The translations under genes were made by a program, and so were the position numbers. 64,000 bases of DNA, from the NCBI RefSeq assembly GCF_001650405.1, contig NZ_LWCU01000056.1, forward strand, positions 1-64,000, in the 5' to 3' direction. This DNA is from Microbacterium sp. H83 (lineage in GTDB: Bacteria > Actinomycetota > Actinomycetes > Actinomycetales > Microbacteriaceae). Shown piece after piece: positions 41,282 through 50,891 of this stretch (the first letter of the stretch is position 1; every line of letters begins with the position of its first letter). Below the pieces are notes generated by a model. The model searched no databases. It worked only from the letters and a program-made list of their open reading frames with translations, and was not told where the DNA came from.

Positions 41282-43246
41282 ATGACAGATGTGCTTCCCT
41301 CCGGCCTGGAGACCTCCGAGTTCAGCTCCGACATCCGCCCGCAGGACGACCTGTACAGGCACGTCAACGGATCCTGGCTCGAGCGCACCGAGATCCCCGG
41401 CGACAAGGCGCGGTGGGGGTCGTTCCATCTCCTCGCCGAGCAGGCCGAGAAGGACGTGCGCGCCATCATCGAGGAATCGCAGGATGCCGAGGAGGGCACC
41501 CTGGCACGCAAGATCGGCGACCTCTTCGCGAGCTTCATGGACACCGAGCGCATCGCCGCGGCCGGCGCCACCCCGCTCGTCTCGACCCTGGCCGAGATCG
41601 ACGCGATCGACGGCATCCCCGAGCTGCTGCGCGTCGCCGGCGCCTACGACCGCGACGGCCGCGCCCACCTCATCGGGTTCTACGTCGACGGCGATCCCGG
41701 CGATCCCGAGCGCTACCTGCCCGTCATCGTGCAGTCGGGCCTCTCGCTCCCCGATGAGAGCTACTTCCGGCTCGACACGTTCTCCGACACGCGCGCGGCG
41801 TATCACGCCCATCTCGAGCGTCTGCTGACCCTCGCCGGCGTCCAGGACCCGGCGGCGACGGCGGACAGCGCCATCGCGCTCGAGACCGAGCTCGCCGGGC
41901 ACCACTGGGACAACGTGCGCAGTCGCGACGCGGTCGCCACCTACAACCTCCGGACGTGGGACGAGGTGCAGGAGCTCGCCGGCGTCGACCTCACGCCCTG
42001 GCGCGACGCCGTCGCGCCCGAGCGCCCCGAGGCCTTCGCCGAGATGGTCGTCTCGCAGCCCAGCTTCCTCGAGGGGCTCGGCGGCCTCCTCGTCGACGCA
42101 CGTCTCGACGACTGGAAGGCCTGGCTGCGCGCGCAGGTGGTGCACGCCGCAGCGCCCTACCTGACCGACGACTTCGTGCAGGAGAACTTCTCGTTCTACG
42201 GCACCGAGCTCACCGGCGTGCCCACGATCCGCGAGAGGTGGAAGCGCGGCGTCTCGGTGACGGAGGGCGCGCTGAGCGAGGCCATCGGCAAGGTGTACGT
42301 CGAGCGCCACTACCCGCCGACCGCGAAAGCCGCGATGGACGAGCTCGTCGCGAACCTCATCGAGGCGTACCGGCAGAGCATCGCCGACCTCGAGTGGATG
42401 ACCGCCGAGACGCGTGAGCGCGCCCTCGCGAAGCTCGACTCCTTCACCCCGAAGATCGGCCACCCCATGGTGTGGCGCGACTACTCGTCGCTCGCCATCG
42501 ACCGGTCCGACCTGTTCGGCAATGTGCGCCGGGCGGCGATCTTCGAGCACGACCGCAACGTCGCGAAGATCGGCGCCCCCATCGACCGCGACGAGTGGCA
42601 CATGCCGCCGCAGATGGTGAACGCGTACTACAACCCCTCGATGAACGAGATCGTGTTCCCGGCGGCGATCCTGCAGTATCCGTTCTTCGACGCCTCCCGC
42701 GATGCGGCCGCCAACTACGGCGGCATCGGCGCGGTGATCGGCCATGAGATCGGTCACGGCTTCGACGACCAGGGCAGCCGCTACGACGGCGACGGCAAGC
42801 TCGAGGACTGGTGGACTGATGCCGATCGCTCGGCGTTCGAGCAGCGCACCAGGGCTCTCATCGCGCAGTACGACGAGCTCGTGCCCGAGGGTCTCGACGC
42901 CGAGCACCACGTGAACGGCGCCCTGACGATCGGCGAGAACATCGGCGACCTCGGCGGCCTGGGCATCGCGCTCAAGGCGTACGAGCTCTCGCTGGCGGGC
43001 GCCGAGGCGCCGGTGGTCGACGGCTACACGGGGGTGCAGCGCCTCCTGCTGTCGTGGGCTCAGGTGTGGCAGCAGAAGAGCCGCGAGGCCGAGACCCTGC
43101 GCCTGCTCACGATCGACCCGCATTCGCCGAACGAGTTCCGGTGCAACCAGATCGTCCGCAACATCGACGCCTTCTACGAGGCCTTCGACGTGTCCGAGTC
43201 GGATGCTCTGTGGCTGCCGCAGGACTCGCGAGTGACGATCTGGTGA
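41282..43246 (+). CDS. M13 family zinc metallopeptidase (PepO-like)
   Basis: The 654-residue endopeptidase is related to neprilysin and PepO. The zinc site HEIGH lies in GAVIGHEIGHGFDDQGSRYDGDG near residue 485, the third ligand Glu in ENIGDLGGLGIALKAY near 545, and the NAYYNPSMNEIVFPA segment near 445 lines the substrate cleft. There is no signal peptide, so it is cytosolic and cleaves peptides. A -10 box TAGGCT (41270-41275) lies six bases before ATG, so the message is leaderless. It is full length for the bacterial family. Confidence 0.95.
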   Translation: MTDVLPSGLETSEFSSDIRPQDDLYRHVNGSWLERTEIPGDKARWGSFHLLAEQAEKDVRAIIEESQDAEEGTLARKIGDLFASFMDTERIAAAGATPLVSTLAEIDAIDGIPELLRVAGAYDRDGRAHLIGFYVDGDPGDPERYLPVIVQSGLSLPDESYFRLDTFSDTRAAYHAHLERLLTLAGVQDPAATADSAIALETELAGHHWDNVRSRDAVATYNLRTWDEVQELAGVDLTPWRDAVAPERPEAFAEMVVSQPSFLEGLGGLLVDARLDDWKAWLRAQVVHAAAPYLTDDFVQENFSFYGTELTGVPTIRERWKRGVSVTEGALSEAIGKVYVERHYPPTAKAAMDELVANLIEAYRQSIADLEWMTAETRERALAKLDSFTPKIGHPMVWRDYSSLAIDRSDLFGNVRRAAIFEHDRNVAKIGAPIDRDEWHMPPQMVNAYYNPSMNEIVFPAAILQYPFFDASRDAAANYGGIGAVIGHEIGHGFDDQGSRYDGDGKLEDWWTDADRSAFEQRTRALIAQYDELVPEGLDAEHHVNGALTIGENIGDLGGLGIALKAYELSLAGAEAPVVDGYTGVQRLLLSWAQVWQQKSREAETLRLLTIDPHSPNEFRCNQIVRNIDAFYEAFDVSESDALWLPQDSRVTIW

Positions 43247-43365
43247 CACGTCGGTCCTGACGGCCTCCGCCTCGTCGGGGTGCCCTGCTTACCGCCGCGT
43301 GACCATCAGATGACCGATCTCCGGCGTATGTAGGGCATCCTCACCTGAGGGGGTTACGATATCCG

Positions 43366-43391
43366 TGCTGCGGGGGCTGGACCCCGCAGCA
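43366..43391 (+). promoter_or_regulatory. Leader hairpin of the beta-lactamase-like gene
   Basis: A perfect 10-bp stem (TGCTGCGGGG and complement) with loop GCTGGA sits about 35 bp before the start codon. A -10 box TACGAT at 43355-43360 would start transcription at the hairpin base. It may instead terminate the upstream peptidase transcript. Confidence 0.45.
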
Positions 43392-43426
43392 TCCCGCCCA
43401 TCCAACCCCCCTGTTAAGGATCACGC

Positions 43427-44350
43427 GTGGGTGCTCCCGAGCCTGTCGACGGGCCGTCCCTGGCCTCGCTGCGCCGCTCTCAGCGGACCAGCCGGCGCCT
43501 GCCGCGGCGTGCCGCCGCAGGCCGCCGCTCCTTCACCTCGACGCTGCGTGCGCTCGAGGAGCTGGCCGACGCCGGGGCGCAGGTCTCGGTCCACGTCGTC
43601 GACCTCGACTCCCATGTCCACGTCCTCGCGGGTGACGACCACGTCACCATGCCCGTCGCCGGGCTGGGGGTCGTCCCTCTCCTGATCGAGGTGGCGCGCG
43701 GATTCGACGACGGGTCCCTCGATCCGCTCGAGATCGTCGAGCGCGGCGCGGTCGATCCGGTGTCCACGTCGGGCGTGTGGCGTCACCTGCATGCACCCGC
43801 CCTGCCGCTCGAGGACCTCGCGGTGCTCGCCGCGACCTCCGGTGATCCGATCGCCGTGAACGCGCTGCTGCAGAAGGTCGGACACGATCGGGTGCGCGAG
43901 CGCATCGAGACGCTCGGGCTGCGCCGCACGGCGCTCCTCGATCGGTTCCGCGACGAGCGGGGTCCGGACGACGCCCCGCAGGTGGCGGTCGGGTCCGCGC
44001 GCGAGCTCGCCGGCCTGTTCTCGGCGCTCGTGAACTCCCAGGTGGTCAGTGCGCCGGTCAGCGCGCAGGTGGCCGAGTGGCTGAGCCTCAACCAGGACCT
44101 CAGTCTCGTGGCCGCCGCCACCGGACTCGACCCGTTCGCACACGATCACGACGCGCACGGTCTGCTCTTCATCAACAAGACCGGTCGCGACCGCGGCGTC
44201 CGCGCAGAGGCGGGAGTGCTGGGCGGTCCGCGCGCCGGCGTCGCCTACTCGCTGATCGTGTGCTTCGACGACCTCTCCATCACGCATCGACTGCGCGCGC
44301 ACGACGTGTTCCGGGTGCTGGGCGTCGAGCTCATGGAGTACACGCACTGA
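43427..44350 (+). CDS. Class A beta-lactamase-like protein lacking the catalytic serine
   Basis: This 307-residue protein has the class A serine hydrolase fold without signal peptide. At the place of the SXXK motif it reads MPVAGLGVVPLLIEV, where the family has PXASXXKVPLL, so both the nucleophile Ser and the Lys are replaced. The second motif region is ATSGDPIAVNALLQKVG, and the KTG motif is kept in FINKTGRDRGV. I infer a non-hydrolytic homologue, perhaps a binding or regulatory protein. It starts with GTG after AAGGATCACGC. Confidence 0.8.
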   Translation: MGAPEPVDGPSLASLRRSQRTSRRLPRRAAAGRRSFTSTLRALEELADAGAQVSVHVVDLDSHVHVLAGDDHVTMPVAGLGVVPLLIEVARGFDDGSLDPLEIVERGAVDPVSTSGVWRHLHAPALPLEDLAVLAATSGDPIAVNALLQKVGHDRVRERIETLGLRRTALLDRFRDERGPDDAPQVAVGSARELAGLFSALVNSQVVSAPVSAQVAEWLSLNQDLSLVAAATGLDPFAHDHDAHGLLFINKTGRDRGVRAEAGVLGGPRAGVAYSLIVCFDDLSITHRLRAHDVFRVLGVELMEYTH

Positions 44351-44362
44351 CTCGCGGACCGG

Positions 44363-45805
44363 CTACCCCGGCAGCGACGGGTGCTGCTCGGCGGCACGCT
44401 GGCGGGGGATGAACAGCGACAGCACGAGTGCCACGATCCCGGCAGCGATCGCCAGCCAGAAGCACACGTCGAATGCCGCGCGAGTCGGCACGGAGACCCC
44501 GCCGACGTCGACGCTCATCGCCGCGAGCACTCCGCCCATGACCGCGGAGGCGCTGGACGTGCCGACCGAGCGGAACAGCGCGTTCAGTCCGTTCGACGCC
44601 CCTGTCTCGTTCGCGGGCACCGACCGCATGATGATCATGGGCATGGCGGCGAACGTGAACCCGATGCCGACGCCGATCAGCAGGTTGCCGACGAGGATGT
44701 GCCACACCTCGCTCGACCACAGCAGCACGAACACGTACGCGAGCACGATGGCGCCGGCCCCCACGGTGAAGAGCGGGCGCGGACCGACCGTGCGCTCGAG
44801 CCAGCCGGAGAGCGGCGAGATGACCATCATGACGAGACCCGCGGGCATGATCACGAGGGAGGCCGCCACCATATCGAGGCCGAATCCGGAACCGGTCGCC
44901 ACGGGCATCTCGAGCAGCTGCGGGAACGTGACGTTCGAGGCGAAGAGCGCGAAGCCCATGCCGATCGCCGCGATGTTGGTGAACAGCACCGCAGGCCGGG
45001 CCGCGACCCGGAGGTCGAGCAGAGGGTCCTTCGTGCGCAGCTGATACCAGCCCCAGACCAGCAGCACGCCGACACCGCCGATGATGCACGCGAGGGTGAG
45101 CGGGGCCGTCCAGCCCCACTCGGCGCCGCGGGAGACGAACAGCAGGATGCCGGTGAGCCCGATCGCCAGCCCGATCGCGCCGACCACATCGAGGCGGCCG
45201 GGGAAGCGGAGCACGTCCTCGGGCACGAGGGCGAGCACGAGGGCGAGACCGACGACGCCGAGTCCGGCGGCCAGCCAGAACAGCCAGTGCCAGTCGGCGT
45301 TCTCGGCGAGGAGCGCCGCGACCGGCATCCCGATCGCCCCGCCCACGCCCATCGTCGCGCTCATCAGCGCGACCGCCGTGCCGAGGCGCTCGGGAGGGAG
45401 CACGTCGCGCATGATCGCGATGCCGAGAGGCACCACGCCCGTCACCGCGCCCTGCAGGGCCCGGCCGATGATGACCCCGACGATCGAGCCCGACAGCGCG
45501 GCGATCAGCGAGCCGACGATCAGCAGTCCGAGCAGGGCGATGACGACGCGTCGCTTGCCGTACATGTCGCCGAGGCGCCCCGAGATCGGCGTCGCGACCG
45601 CGGCGACGAGCAGGGTGATGGTGACCACCCACGTCGTGTCCTCGCGCGAGGCGTTCAGCAGACGGGGGAGCTCGGCCTGCAGCGGCACGACGAGCGTGAA
45701 CATGAAGGAGGAGCAGAGCCCGGCGAAGGCGAGCACGGCGACGATCGCCCAGCGGGGAGGTGTCCGGGAGAGCCGTCGGCGTGCGCGATCGTCGTTCTCT
45801 CCCAT
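44363..45805 (-). CDS. MFS drug efflux transporter (DHA2 type)
   Basis: This 480-residue protein has 14 hydrophobic segments, the DHA2 plan. Motif A reads PISGRLGDMYGKRRVVIA between helices 2 and 3, and the antiporter motif C lies in ALMSATMGVGGAIGMPVAALL in helix 5. It is predicted to export drugs or other amphipathic compounds with protons. A -10 box TAGCCT (45812-45817) lies six bases before ATG. The converging beta-lactamase-like gene ends 12 bp away. No regulator gene is adjacent. Confidence 0.9.
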   Translation of the reverse strand: MGENDDRARRRLSRTPPRWAIVAVLAFAGLCSSFMFTLVVPLQAELPRLLNASREDTTWVVTITLLVAAVATPISGRLGDMYGKRRVVIALLGLLIVGSLIAALSGSIVGVIIGRALQGAVTGVVPLGIAIMRDVLPPERLGTAVALMSATMGVGGAIGMPVAALLAENADWHWLFWLAAGLGVVGLALVLALVPEDVLRFPGRLDVVGAIGLAIGLTGILLFVSRGAEWGWTAPLTLACIIGGVGVLLVWGWYQLRTKDPLLDLRVAARPAVLFTNIAAIGMGFALFASNVTFPQLLEMPVATGSGFGLDMVAASLVIMPAGLVMMVISPLSGWLERTVGPRPLFTVGAGAIVLAYVFVLLWSSEVWHILVGNLLIGVGIGFTFAAMPMIIMRSVPANETGASNGLNALFRSVGTSSASAVMGGVLAAMSVDVGGVSVPTRAAFDVCFWLAIAAGIVALVLSLFIPRQRAAEQHPSLPG

Positions 45806-45874
45806 CCCCTCAGGCTATCGGCGATCCCGACACCGGGACGCGCGCCTGGCACGTCCGGGGCGTTGCTCCTCCGC

Positions 45875-47338
45875 TCAGCTGACGCCCTTCATGAGACGCA
45901 GCACGGGCTTGACCGCCAGCAGCAGGCCGATGCCGACGATGATCGCGATGCCGCCGAGAATCGAGAAGTACGGGATCTCGTTCTCGGGATCGTAGAACTG
46001 CACGAGCCATCCGGAGATGGCCGTGCCGAGCGCGATCGAGAGGAAGAACAGCGCCACCATCTGGGTGTGGAACACGGCCGGGGCGAGCTTCGTGGTGACC
46101 GAGAGCCCCACCGGGGAGATCAGCAGCTCGGCGATCGTGAAGACGAGGAGGATGCCGACGATCGCGAGGAGCGGGGTCGAGTTCGCGCCGCCGCCCGCGA
46201 ACGGGAGGAAGAGCAGGAACGCCGCGCCCATGATGATGGCGCCGAAGGCGAACTTGACGGGCGTGGACGGCTGACGGGTGCCCAGGCGCGTCCAGATCGC
46301 CGCGAAGACGCCGGACAGGATGATGATGAACACGGGGTTGATCGACTGCACCCACGACACGGGCATCTCGAAGCCGAGGATGTTCCGGTCGAGGCGCTCG
46401 TCGGAGTAGACCGTCAGCACCGTGAACTGCTGCTGATACAGCGACCAGAACGCGACGCTGGTGACGAACAGCGGCAGGAAGCCCCAGACGCGCGACCGCT
46501 CGGAGGCGTCGATGCGGCGACTCGTGAGGATGACGGCGAAGTAGGCGACCGCGGCCACGACCGTGCCGATGATCACGATCGTCGAGAGGTTGTCGGCCTG
46601 GATGACCCCGACCAGCACCAGCACGACGATGAGCGCGATCGCGGCGGCGGCGATGATCCCGACCAGCGGATAGCGCGAGCGCGGCAGCGGGTTCGGCACG
46701 CGCCGCGCCTCGTCGGGCAGCGCACGGCGTCCGAACGAGTACTGCACGAGCCCGAGCATCATGCCGATGGCGGCGAGGCCGAAGCCGTAGTGGAAGCCGA
46801 GGGTCGACTGCAGGATGCCGGTGAGGATCGGACCCAGGAAGGCGCCGAGGTTGATCCCCAGGTAGAACAGCGAGAAGCCGGCGTCGCGCCGGGTGTCCTC
46901 CGGGCTGTAGAGCGTGCCGACGACCGCGGTCGCGTTCGCCTTGAGGCCGCCGGAGCCGAGGGCGACCAGCACGAGGCCGACGCCGACCCCGAGGAATCCG
47001 GGGAGCAGCGCGAGGGCGACGTGCCCGGCCACGATCACGATCGCGCTGAGGAACAGCACGCGCTCGGAGCCCAGCATCCGGTCCGCGATCCAGGCGCCGA
47101 GGATCGTGGAGAGGTAGACGGACCCGCCGTACGCGCCGACGATCCCGCCGGCCACGGCCTGAGGGAGCCCCAGGCCGCCCTCGGTCACCGAGAAGTACAG
47201 GTAGATGAGCAGGATGCCCTGCATGCCGTAGAAGCTGAAGCGCTCCCACATCTCGACGCCGAAGATGTGGACGAGCGCCCAGGGCTGCCCGAAGAACCGG
47301 GTGTCGCGCGCGGTGGCCGCGGTATCGCTGGATGCCAT
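45875..47338 (-). CDS. POT/PTR2 family peptide:H+ symporter
   Basis: This 487-residue protein has 14 predicted helices and the proton-dependent oligopeptide transporter motif: GVEMWERFSFYGMQGILLIYLYF in helix 1 (EXXER) and the PTR2 signature AFLGPILTGILQSTLGFHYGF near residue 160-190. It should import di- and tripeptides. ATG 47338 is chosen because -10 box TACCGT (47345-47350) ends exactly six bases upstream; an upstream GTG at 47374 has no ribosome site. It diverges from the GNAT-like gene. Confidence 0.9.
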   Translation of the reverse strand: MASSDTAATARDTRFFGQPWALVHIFGVEMWERFSFYGMQGILLIYLYFSVTEGGLGLPQAVAGGIVGAYGGSVYLSTILGAWIADRMLGSERVLFLSAIVIVAGHVALALLPGFLGVGVGLVLVALGSGGLKANATAVVGTLYSPEDTRRDAGFSLFYLGINLGAFLGPILTGILQSTLGFHYGFGLAAIGMMLGLVQYSFGRRALPDEARRVPNPLPRSRYPLVGIIAAAAIALIVVLVLVGVIQADNLSTIVIIGTVVAAVAYFAVILTSRRIDASERSRVWGFLPLFVTSVAFWSLYQQQFTVLTVYSDERLDRNILGFEMPVSWVQSINPVFIIILSGVFAAIWTRLGTRQPSTPVKFAFGAIIMGAAFLLFLPFAGGGANSTPLLAIVGILLVFTIAELLISPVGLSVTTKLAPAVFHTQMVALFFLSIALGTAISGWLVQFYDPENEIPYFSILGGIAIIVGIGLLLAVKPVLRLMKGVS

Positions 47339-47430
47339 CCCTCCACGGTACGCCCCTCGCGGCGCGTCGATCACGGTCGTTCTGCGTCCCGCGATTCCGC
47401 GATCGCCGCCGAGAGGGGCAGACTGGGGGC

Positions 47431-48129
47431 GTGCGAACCATCCGTGACCTCGACACCGTTGAACTGATCATCGACGCGCAGGGCCTGCTGGACTCGATCC
47501 GCGGCCCCGAGCGCGTCATCGACGCCGGCACGCTGCGCGCGCTGCAGCAGTCGGGCAATTACGTCGTCGGACTCTTCGACGCCGATGCCGACGGCGGCGA
47601 GGAGCGCATGGTCGGGGCGTCGATCGCGTTCTTCGGCGCTCCCGGGCGCCGCGCCATGCACTCCCACATCACGGCTCTGCTGCCCGAGTACCGAGGCCGC
47701 GGGTGGGGCCGCGAGCTCAAGGAGCACCAGCGCCAGTGGGCGTTCTCGCGCGACGTGGGCCGCATCACCTGGACCTTCGACCCGCTGGTCGCCCGCAACG
47801 CGCACTTCTTCCTCTCCGTGCTCGGGGCCAGGGTGACCGGCTACTCGATCAACCGCTACGGCATCTTCGGCGGAGGGGATGCCGGAGACGAGAGCGACCG
47901 GCTCGACGTCGAGTGGGCGCTGGCCGACATCGCGAAGGCGCCGGCATCCGAGACCGTCGTCGAGACGCTCGAGATCCCCGCCGACATCGAGGCGATGCGA
48001 GAGTCCGACCCGGATGCAGCGCACGAGTGGCGCATGCGGCTGCGGGCCCAGATGGAGGGGCTGCTCGGCAGCGGCCTGCAGATCGCCGGCTTCGACGCCC
48101 GGAAGGGCTATCTCTTCACCCGGGCGTGA
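47431..48129 (+). CDS. GNAT-like acyltransferase
   Basis: This 232-residue protein has an acyl-CoA binding region HSHITALLPEYRGRGWGRELKEHQRQWAFSRDVGRITWTFDPLVARNAHFFLSVLGA, close to the RXXGXG/A motif of GNAT enzymes (here YRGRGWGRELK). The remainder is a beta-rich body. Substrate unknown. GTG 47431 is placed by -10 box CAGACT (47419-47424), which ends six bases upstream. It starts 92 bp from the divergent PTR2 gene. Confidence 0.8.
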   Translation: MRTIRDLDTVELIIDAQGLLDSIRGPERVIDAGTLRALQQSGNYVVGLFDADADGGEERMVGASIAFFGAPGRRAMHSHITALLPEYRGRGWGRELKEHQRQWAFSRDVGRITWTFDPLVARNAHFFLSVLGARVTGYSINRYGIFGGGDAGDESDRLDVEWALADIAKAPASETVVETLEIPADIEAMRESDPDAAHEWRMRLRAQMEGLLGSGLQIAGFDARKGYLFTRA

Positions 48130-48153
48130 GAGTTGCGCTCCACCGGGCGCGGA

Positions 48154-48181
48154 TAAGATTGAGGTGCCCGTGATCACGGGC
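48154..48181 (+). promoter_or_regulatory. glyS promoter with palindrome at the transcript start
   Basis: A -10 box TAAGAT (48154-48159) is followed by GCCCGTGATCACGGGC (48166-48181), a perfect 16-bp palindrome at the expected transcription start. It may be an operator or a 5' hairpin. The 45-base leader is too short for a T-box. Confidence 0.5.
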
Positions 48182-48210
48182 GTTCTCCGCATCCGACCAT
48201 TGGAGCCACC

Positions 48211-49596
48211 GTGGCCGAACAGTCCCGTCTCGACAAGGTCATCGCCCTTGCCCGCCACCGCGGGTTCGTCTTCCAGGCGGGTGAGATCTACGGCGGCTCG
48301 AGGTCGGCGTGGGACTACGGTCCCCTCGGGACGGAGCTCAAGGAGAACATCCGGCGTCAGTGGTGGCAGACGTTCGTGCGCGGACGCGGCGACATGGTCG
48401 GTCTCGATTCCAGCATCATCCTGCCCAAGCGCGTCTGGGAGGCGTCGGGCCACGTCGCCACCTTCACCGACCCGCTGGTCGAGTGCCTGAGCTGCCACAA
48501 GCGCTTCCGCGCCGACAACCTCATCGAGGACTTCGAGGCGCGCAAGGGTCGCAAGGCCGAGAACGGCCTCGCGGACGTGCCCTGCCCGAACTGCGGCACC
48601 AAGGGCCAGTACACCGAGCCGAAGTCGTTCTCGGGTCTCGTCAAGACCTACCTGGGCGTCGTCGACGACGAGTCGGGCCTGCACTACCTGCGCCCGGAGA
48701 CCGCGCAGGGCATCTTCGTGAACTTCTCGAACGTGCTCACCGCCAGCCGCAAGAAGCCGCCGTTCGGCATCGGCCAGGTCGGCAAGGCATTCCGCAATGA
48801 GATCACCCCCGGCAACTTCATCTTCCGCACGCGCGAGTTCGAGCAGATGGAGATCGAGTTCTTCACTCCGCCGGCCGATGCGCAGGAGTGGTTCGAGCAC
48901 TGGGTCGAGGCGTGCTGGAACTGGTTCATCGATCTGGGCATCGATCCCGAGAACATGCGCCAGTTCGACGTCCCCGAGGACGACCGGGCGCACTACTCCG
49001 CCGGCACGATCGACGTCGAGTACCGCTTCGGCTTCGCCGGCAAGGAGTGGGGCGAGCTCATGGGTGTCGCCAACCGCACCGACTACGACCTGTCCAGCCA
49101 CAGCGAGGCTTCGGGGCAGAGCCTCACGTACTTCGATCAGGCATCGGGCGAGCGCTACACGCCGTACGTCATCGAGCCGTCGTTCGGACTGACTCGCGCC
49201 ATGATGGCCTTCCTCGTCGATGCCTACCGCGAAGAGCAGGTGCCCAACGCCAAGGGCGGAACCGACGTGCGCACCGTCCTGAAGCTCGACCCGCGTCTGG
49301 CGCCGGTCAAGGCCGCGGTGCTGCCGCTCTCCCGCAACGAGCGGCTGTCGCCGCTGGCGCGAGAGGTGGCCGACACCCTGCGCAGCTCGTGGGCGGTCGA
49401 CTTCGACGACGCCGGCGCCATCGGCCGCCGCTACCGCCGCCAGGACGAGATCGGCACGCCGTTCTGCGTCACGGTCGACTTCGACTCCCTCGACGACCGC
49501 GCGGTCACGGTGCGCGACCGCGACACCATGGCGCAGGAGCGCGTGTCGATAGACACCCTGCACGACTACCTCGCGGAGCGACTCAAGGGCGCGTGA
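48211..49596 (+). CDS. glyS: Glycyl-tRNA synthetase
   Basis: The 461-residue class II synthetase is the single-chain dimeric (eukaryote-like) type, not the bacterial alpha2beta2. It starts [22 protein letters not shown]; a zinc ribbon follows (CLSCHKRF and CPNCGTKG, residues 92-130); motif 2 is [25 protein letters not shown]; motif 3 lies in [15 protein letters not shown]. The anticodon-binding domain is the last 110 residues. It starts with GTG after a TTGGAG site. The promoter palindrome upstream may control it. Confidence 0.96.
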   Translation: MAEQSRLDKVIALARHRGFVFQAGEIYGGSRSAWDYGPLGTELKENIRRQWWQTFVRGRGDMVGLDSSIILPKRVWEASGHVATFTDPLVECLSCHKRFRADNLIEDFEARKGRKAENGLADVPCPNCGTKGQYTEPKSFSGLVKTYLGVVDDESGLHYLRPETAQGIFVNFSNVLTASRKKPPFGIGQVGKAFRNEITPGNFIFRTREFEQMEIEFFTPPADAQEWFEHWVEACWNWFIDLGIDPENMRQFDVPEDDRAHYSAGTIDVEYRFGFAGKEWGELMGVANRTDYDLSSHSEASGQSLTYFDQASGERYTPYVIEPSFGLTRAMMAFLVDAYREEQVPNAKGGTDVRTVLKLDPRLAPVKAAVLPLSRNERLSPLAREVADTLRSSWAVDFDDAGAIGRRYRRQDEIGTPFCVTVDFDSLDDRAVTVRDRDTMAQERVSIDTLHDYLAERLKGA

Positions 49597-49597
49597 G

Positions 49598-50329
49598 GTG
49601 AGCGGTCCGGGGGGAACCGTGCAGGAGGAGCGCCGGGCGGCGATCCGGAGCGTGGCGGCGATCGTCGTGGTCGCCCTGGCGATCAATGGCCTGCTGCTCG
49701 CCGTCCTCGATCTGAAGGACGACGACGGCGCGGCGCCGATCATCGCGATGTTCGGCGTGCCCGCCCTGGCCTCCGCTCTGGTGATCCAGATCATCATGTC
49801 GCGGCTGAGCGAGCGGCGGCGGGTGCCCGCGCCGGTCCTGTGGCTCATGCTCGCGGTGCTCCCCTTCGGAACCCTTCTCGGCTTCGTCGTCGCGATCGCG
49901 CGCGAGCCGGAGTACTTCATCGGCGAAGAGAGCCCCTGGATGCTGGTCTGGGTGCCGATCCTCATCTGCGTGGGGGTCATGCTCGGCGCGGTGGTCTGGT
50001 TCTTCCTCGTCTTCCCCCTCGCGTCGCTCATGAGGGTGATCCGCCTGCTCTCGCGGGGTGAGGCGAAGCCGGCAGCGCTCATCATGCCGCTCGTGCTGCT
50101 CACGCTCGGCGTGGTGTGCGTGGTCGGCGGTCTGTCGGTGTCGACCGGCGAGATCGGGCGACGGGCCGAGACGCAGATCATCGCGGCGTTCTTCGGCCTC
50201 CCCGGCACCTACGACGTCATCTGGGAACCGGGCCTGTGGATCGTGCGCGCGATCGTCGCGGTGATCGTCGCGACCTTCGCCGTCCCCGCGCTCGCGGCGC
50301 GCCTGCGGACCCGGGCGGACGCCCGCTAG
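49598..50329 (+). CDS. Membrane protein, about six helices
   Basis: The 243-residue protein has six hydrophobic segments (from AAIRSVAAIVVVALAINGLLLAV to IVRAIVAVIVATFAVPAL) separated by short loops. I do not recognise the family. It starts one base after the glyS stop codon, so it is probably cotranscribed. An alternative GTG at 49619, seven bases after GGGGGG, would give a protein seven residues shorter and may be the actual start. Confidence 0.7.
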   Translation: MSGPGGTVQEERRAAIRSVAAIVVVALAINGLLLAVLDLKDDDGAAPIIAMFGVPALASALVIQIIMSRLSERRRVPAPVLWLMLAVLPFGTLLGFVVAIAREPEYFIGEESPWMLVWVPILICVGVMLGAVVWFFLVFPLASLMRVIRLLSRGEAKPAALIMPLVLLTLGVVCVVGGLSVSTGEIGRRAETQIIAAFFGLPGTYDVIWEPGLWIVRAIVAVIVATFAVPALAARLRTRADAR

Positions 50330-50384
50330 CGGTGTCGGCCCGCCGGGCGTCGACCTCGGGGCGCGGCAGTCCTATGCTGACGGC

Positions 50385-50867
50385 ATGATCGCCGACTGGA
50401 GCGAGTTCAACGTGGCCATGGCCGGAGCGACCGCAGCGCTGGCGGGCCTCGTCATCGTCGCGGCGAGCGTGAACATCCGCGAGATCGTCGATTCGAAGAC
50501 CCTCACCGCACGGCTGCTCGCCGGCATCGCTGCGCTCGTGCTCGCCCTGACGGTGTCGGCGCTCGGTCTCGTGCCCGACATCGATGCCGTGTGGTTCGGG
50601 GTGCTGACGCTCGCGGTGACGGCGTCGGTCACGGTTCTGCAGGTGAACGTGGCACGACTCATCGCTCGCGATCCGGATCCGGCCGATCGCGCGCGGATGC
50701 TGAAGTACCTGGTCGGGTTCCTGCCGCTCGCCGCCTATGCCGCCGCGGGTGTGCTGGTCGCTCTGCAGCATCCGTCGGGGATGTACTTCGCGGCGGTCGG
50801 ATGCGTGCTGGCGATCGTGTCGGCCATCGTGGTCTCGTGGGTCGCGCTCGTCGAGGTGTTGCGCTGA
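50385..50867 (+). CDS. Small membrane protein, four predicted helices
   Basis: The 160-residue protein has hydrophobic segments at AGATAALAGLVIVAASVNI, LLAGIAALVLALTVSALGLV, VWFGVLTLAVTASVTVLQV and YLVGFLPLAAYAAAGVLVAL, plus one near the C-terminus. A -10 box TATGCT (50373-50378) lies six bases before ATG, so the transcript should be leaderless. Similar proteins occur in many Actinobacteria; no function is known. Confidence 0.78.
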   Translation: MIADWSEFNVAMAGATAALAGLVIVAASVNIREIVDSKTLTARLLAGIAALVLALTVSALGLVPDIDAVWFGVLTLAVTASVTVLQVNVARLIARDPDPADRARMLKYLVGFLPLAAYAAAGVLVALQHPSGMYFAAVGCVLAIVSAIVVSWVALVEVLR

Positions 50868-50891
50868 GCGCACAGGCGAGGGCGCGACCGC

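Noticed and set aside
43247..43426. c-di-AMP (ydaO-type) riboswitch before the beta-lactamase-like gene
   Set aside because: Only a single stem-loop is present; the leader is about 60 bases, and the conserved multi-helix core is absent.
47339..47374. Upstream GTG start for the PTR2 transporter
   Set aside because: No ribosome site precedes it, and a -10 box lies between it and the ATG at 47338, six bases from the latter.
48130..48210. T-box or glycine riboswitch before glyS
   Set aside because: The leader after the -10 box is only about 45 bases, too short for either, and no T-box sequence is visible.
44381..50208. Very long open frames opposite to the transporter and glyS genes
   Set aside because: They mirror the coding strands of the DHA2, PTR2 and glyS genes and contain no family motifs, only His/Asp/Glu/Arg-rich runs typical of antisense in GC-rich DNA.
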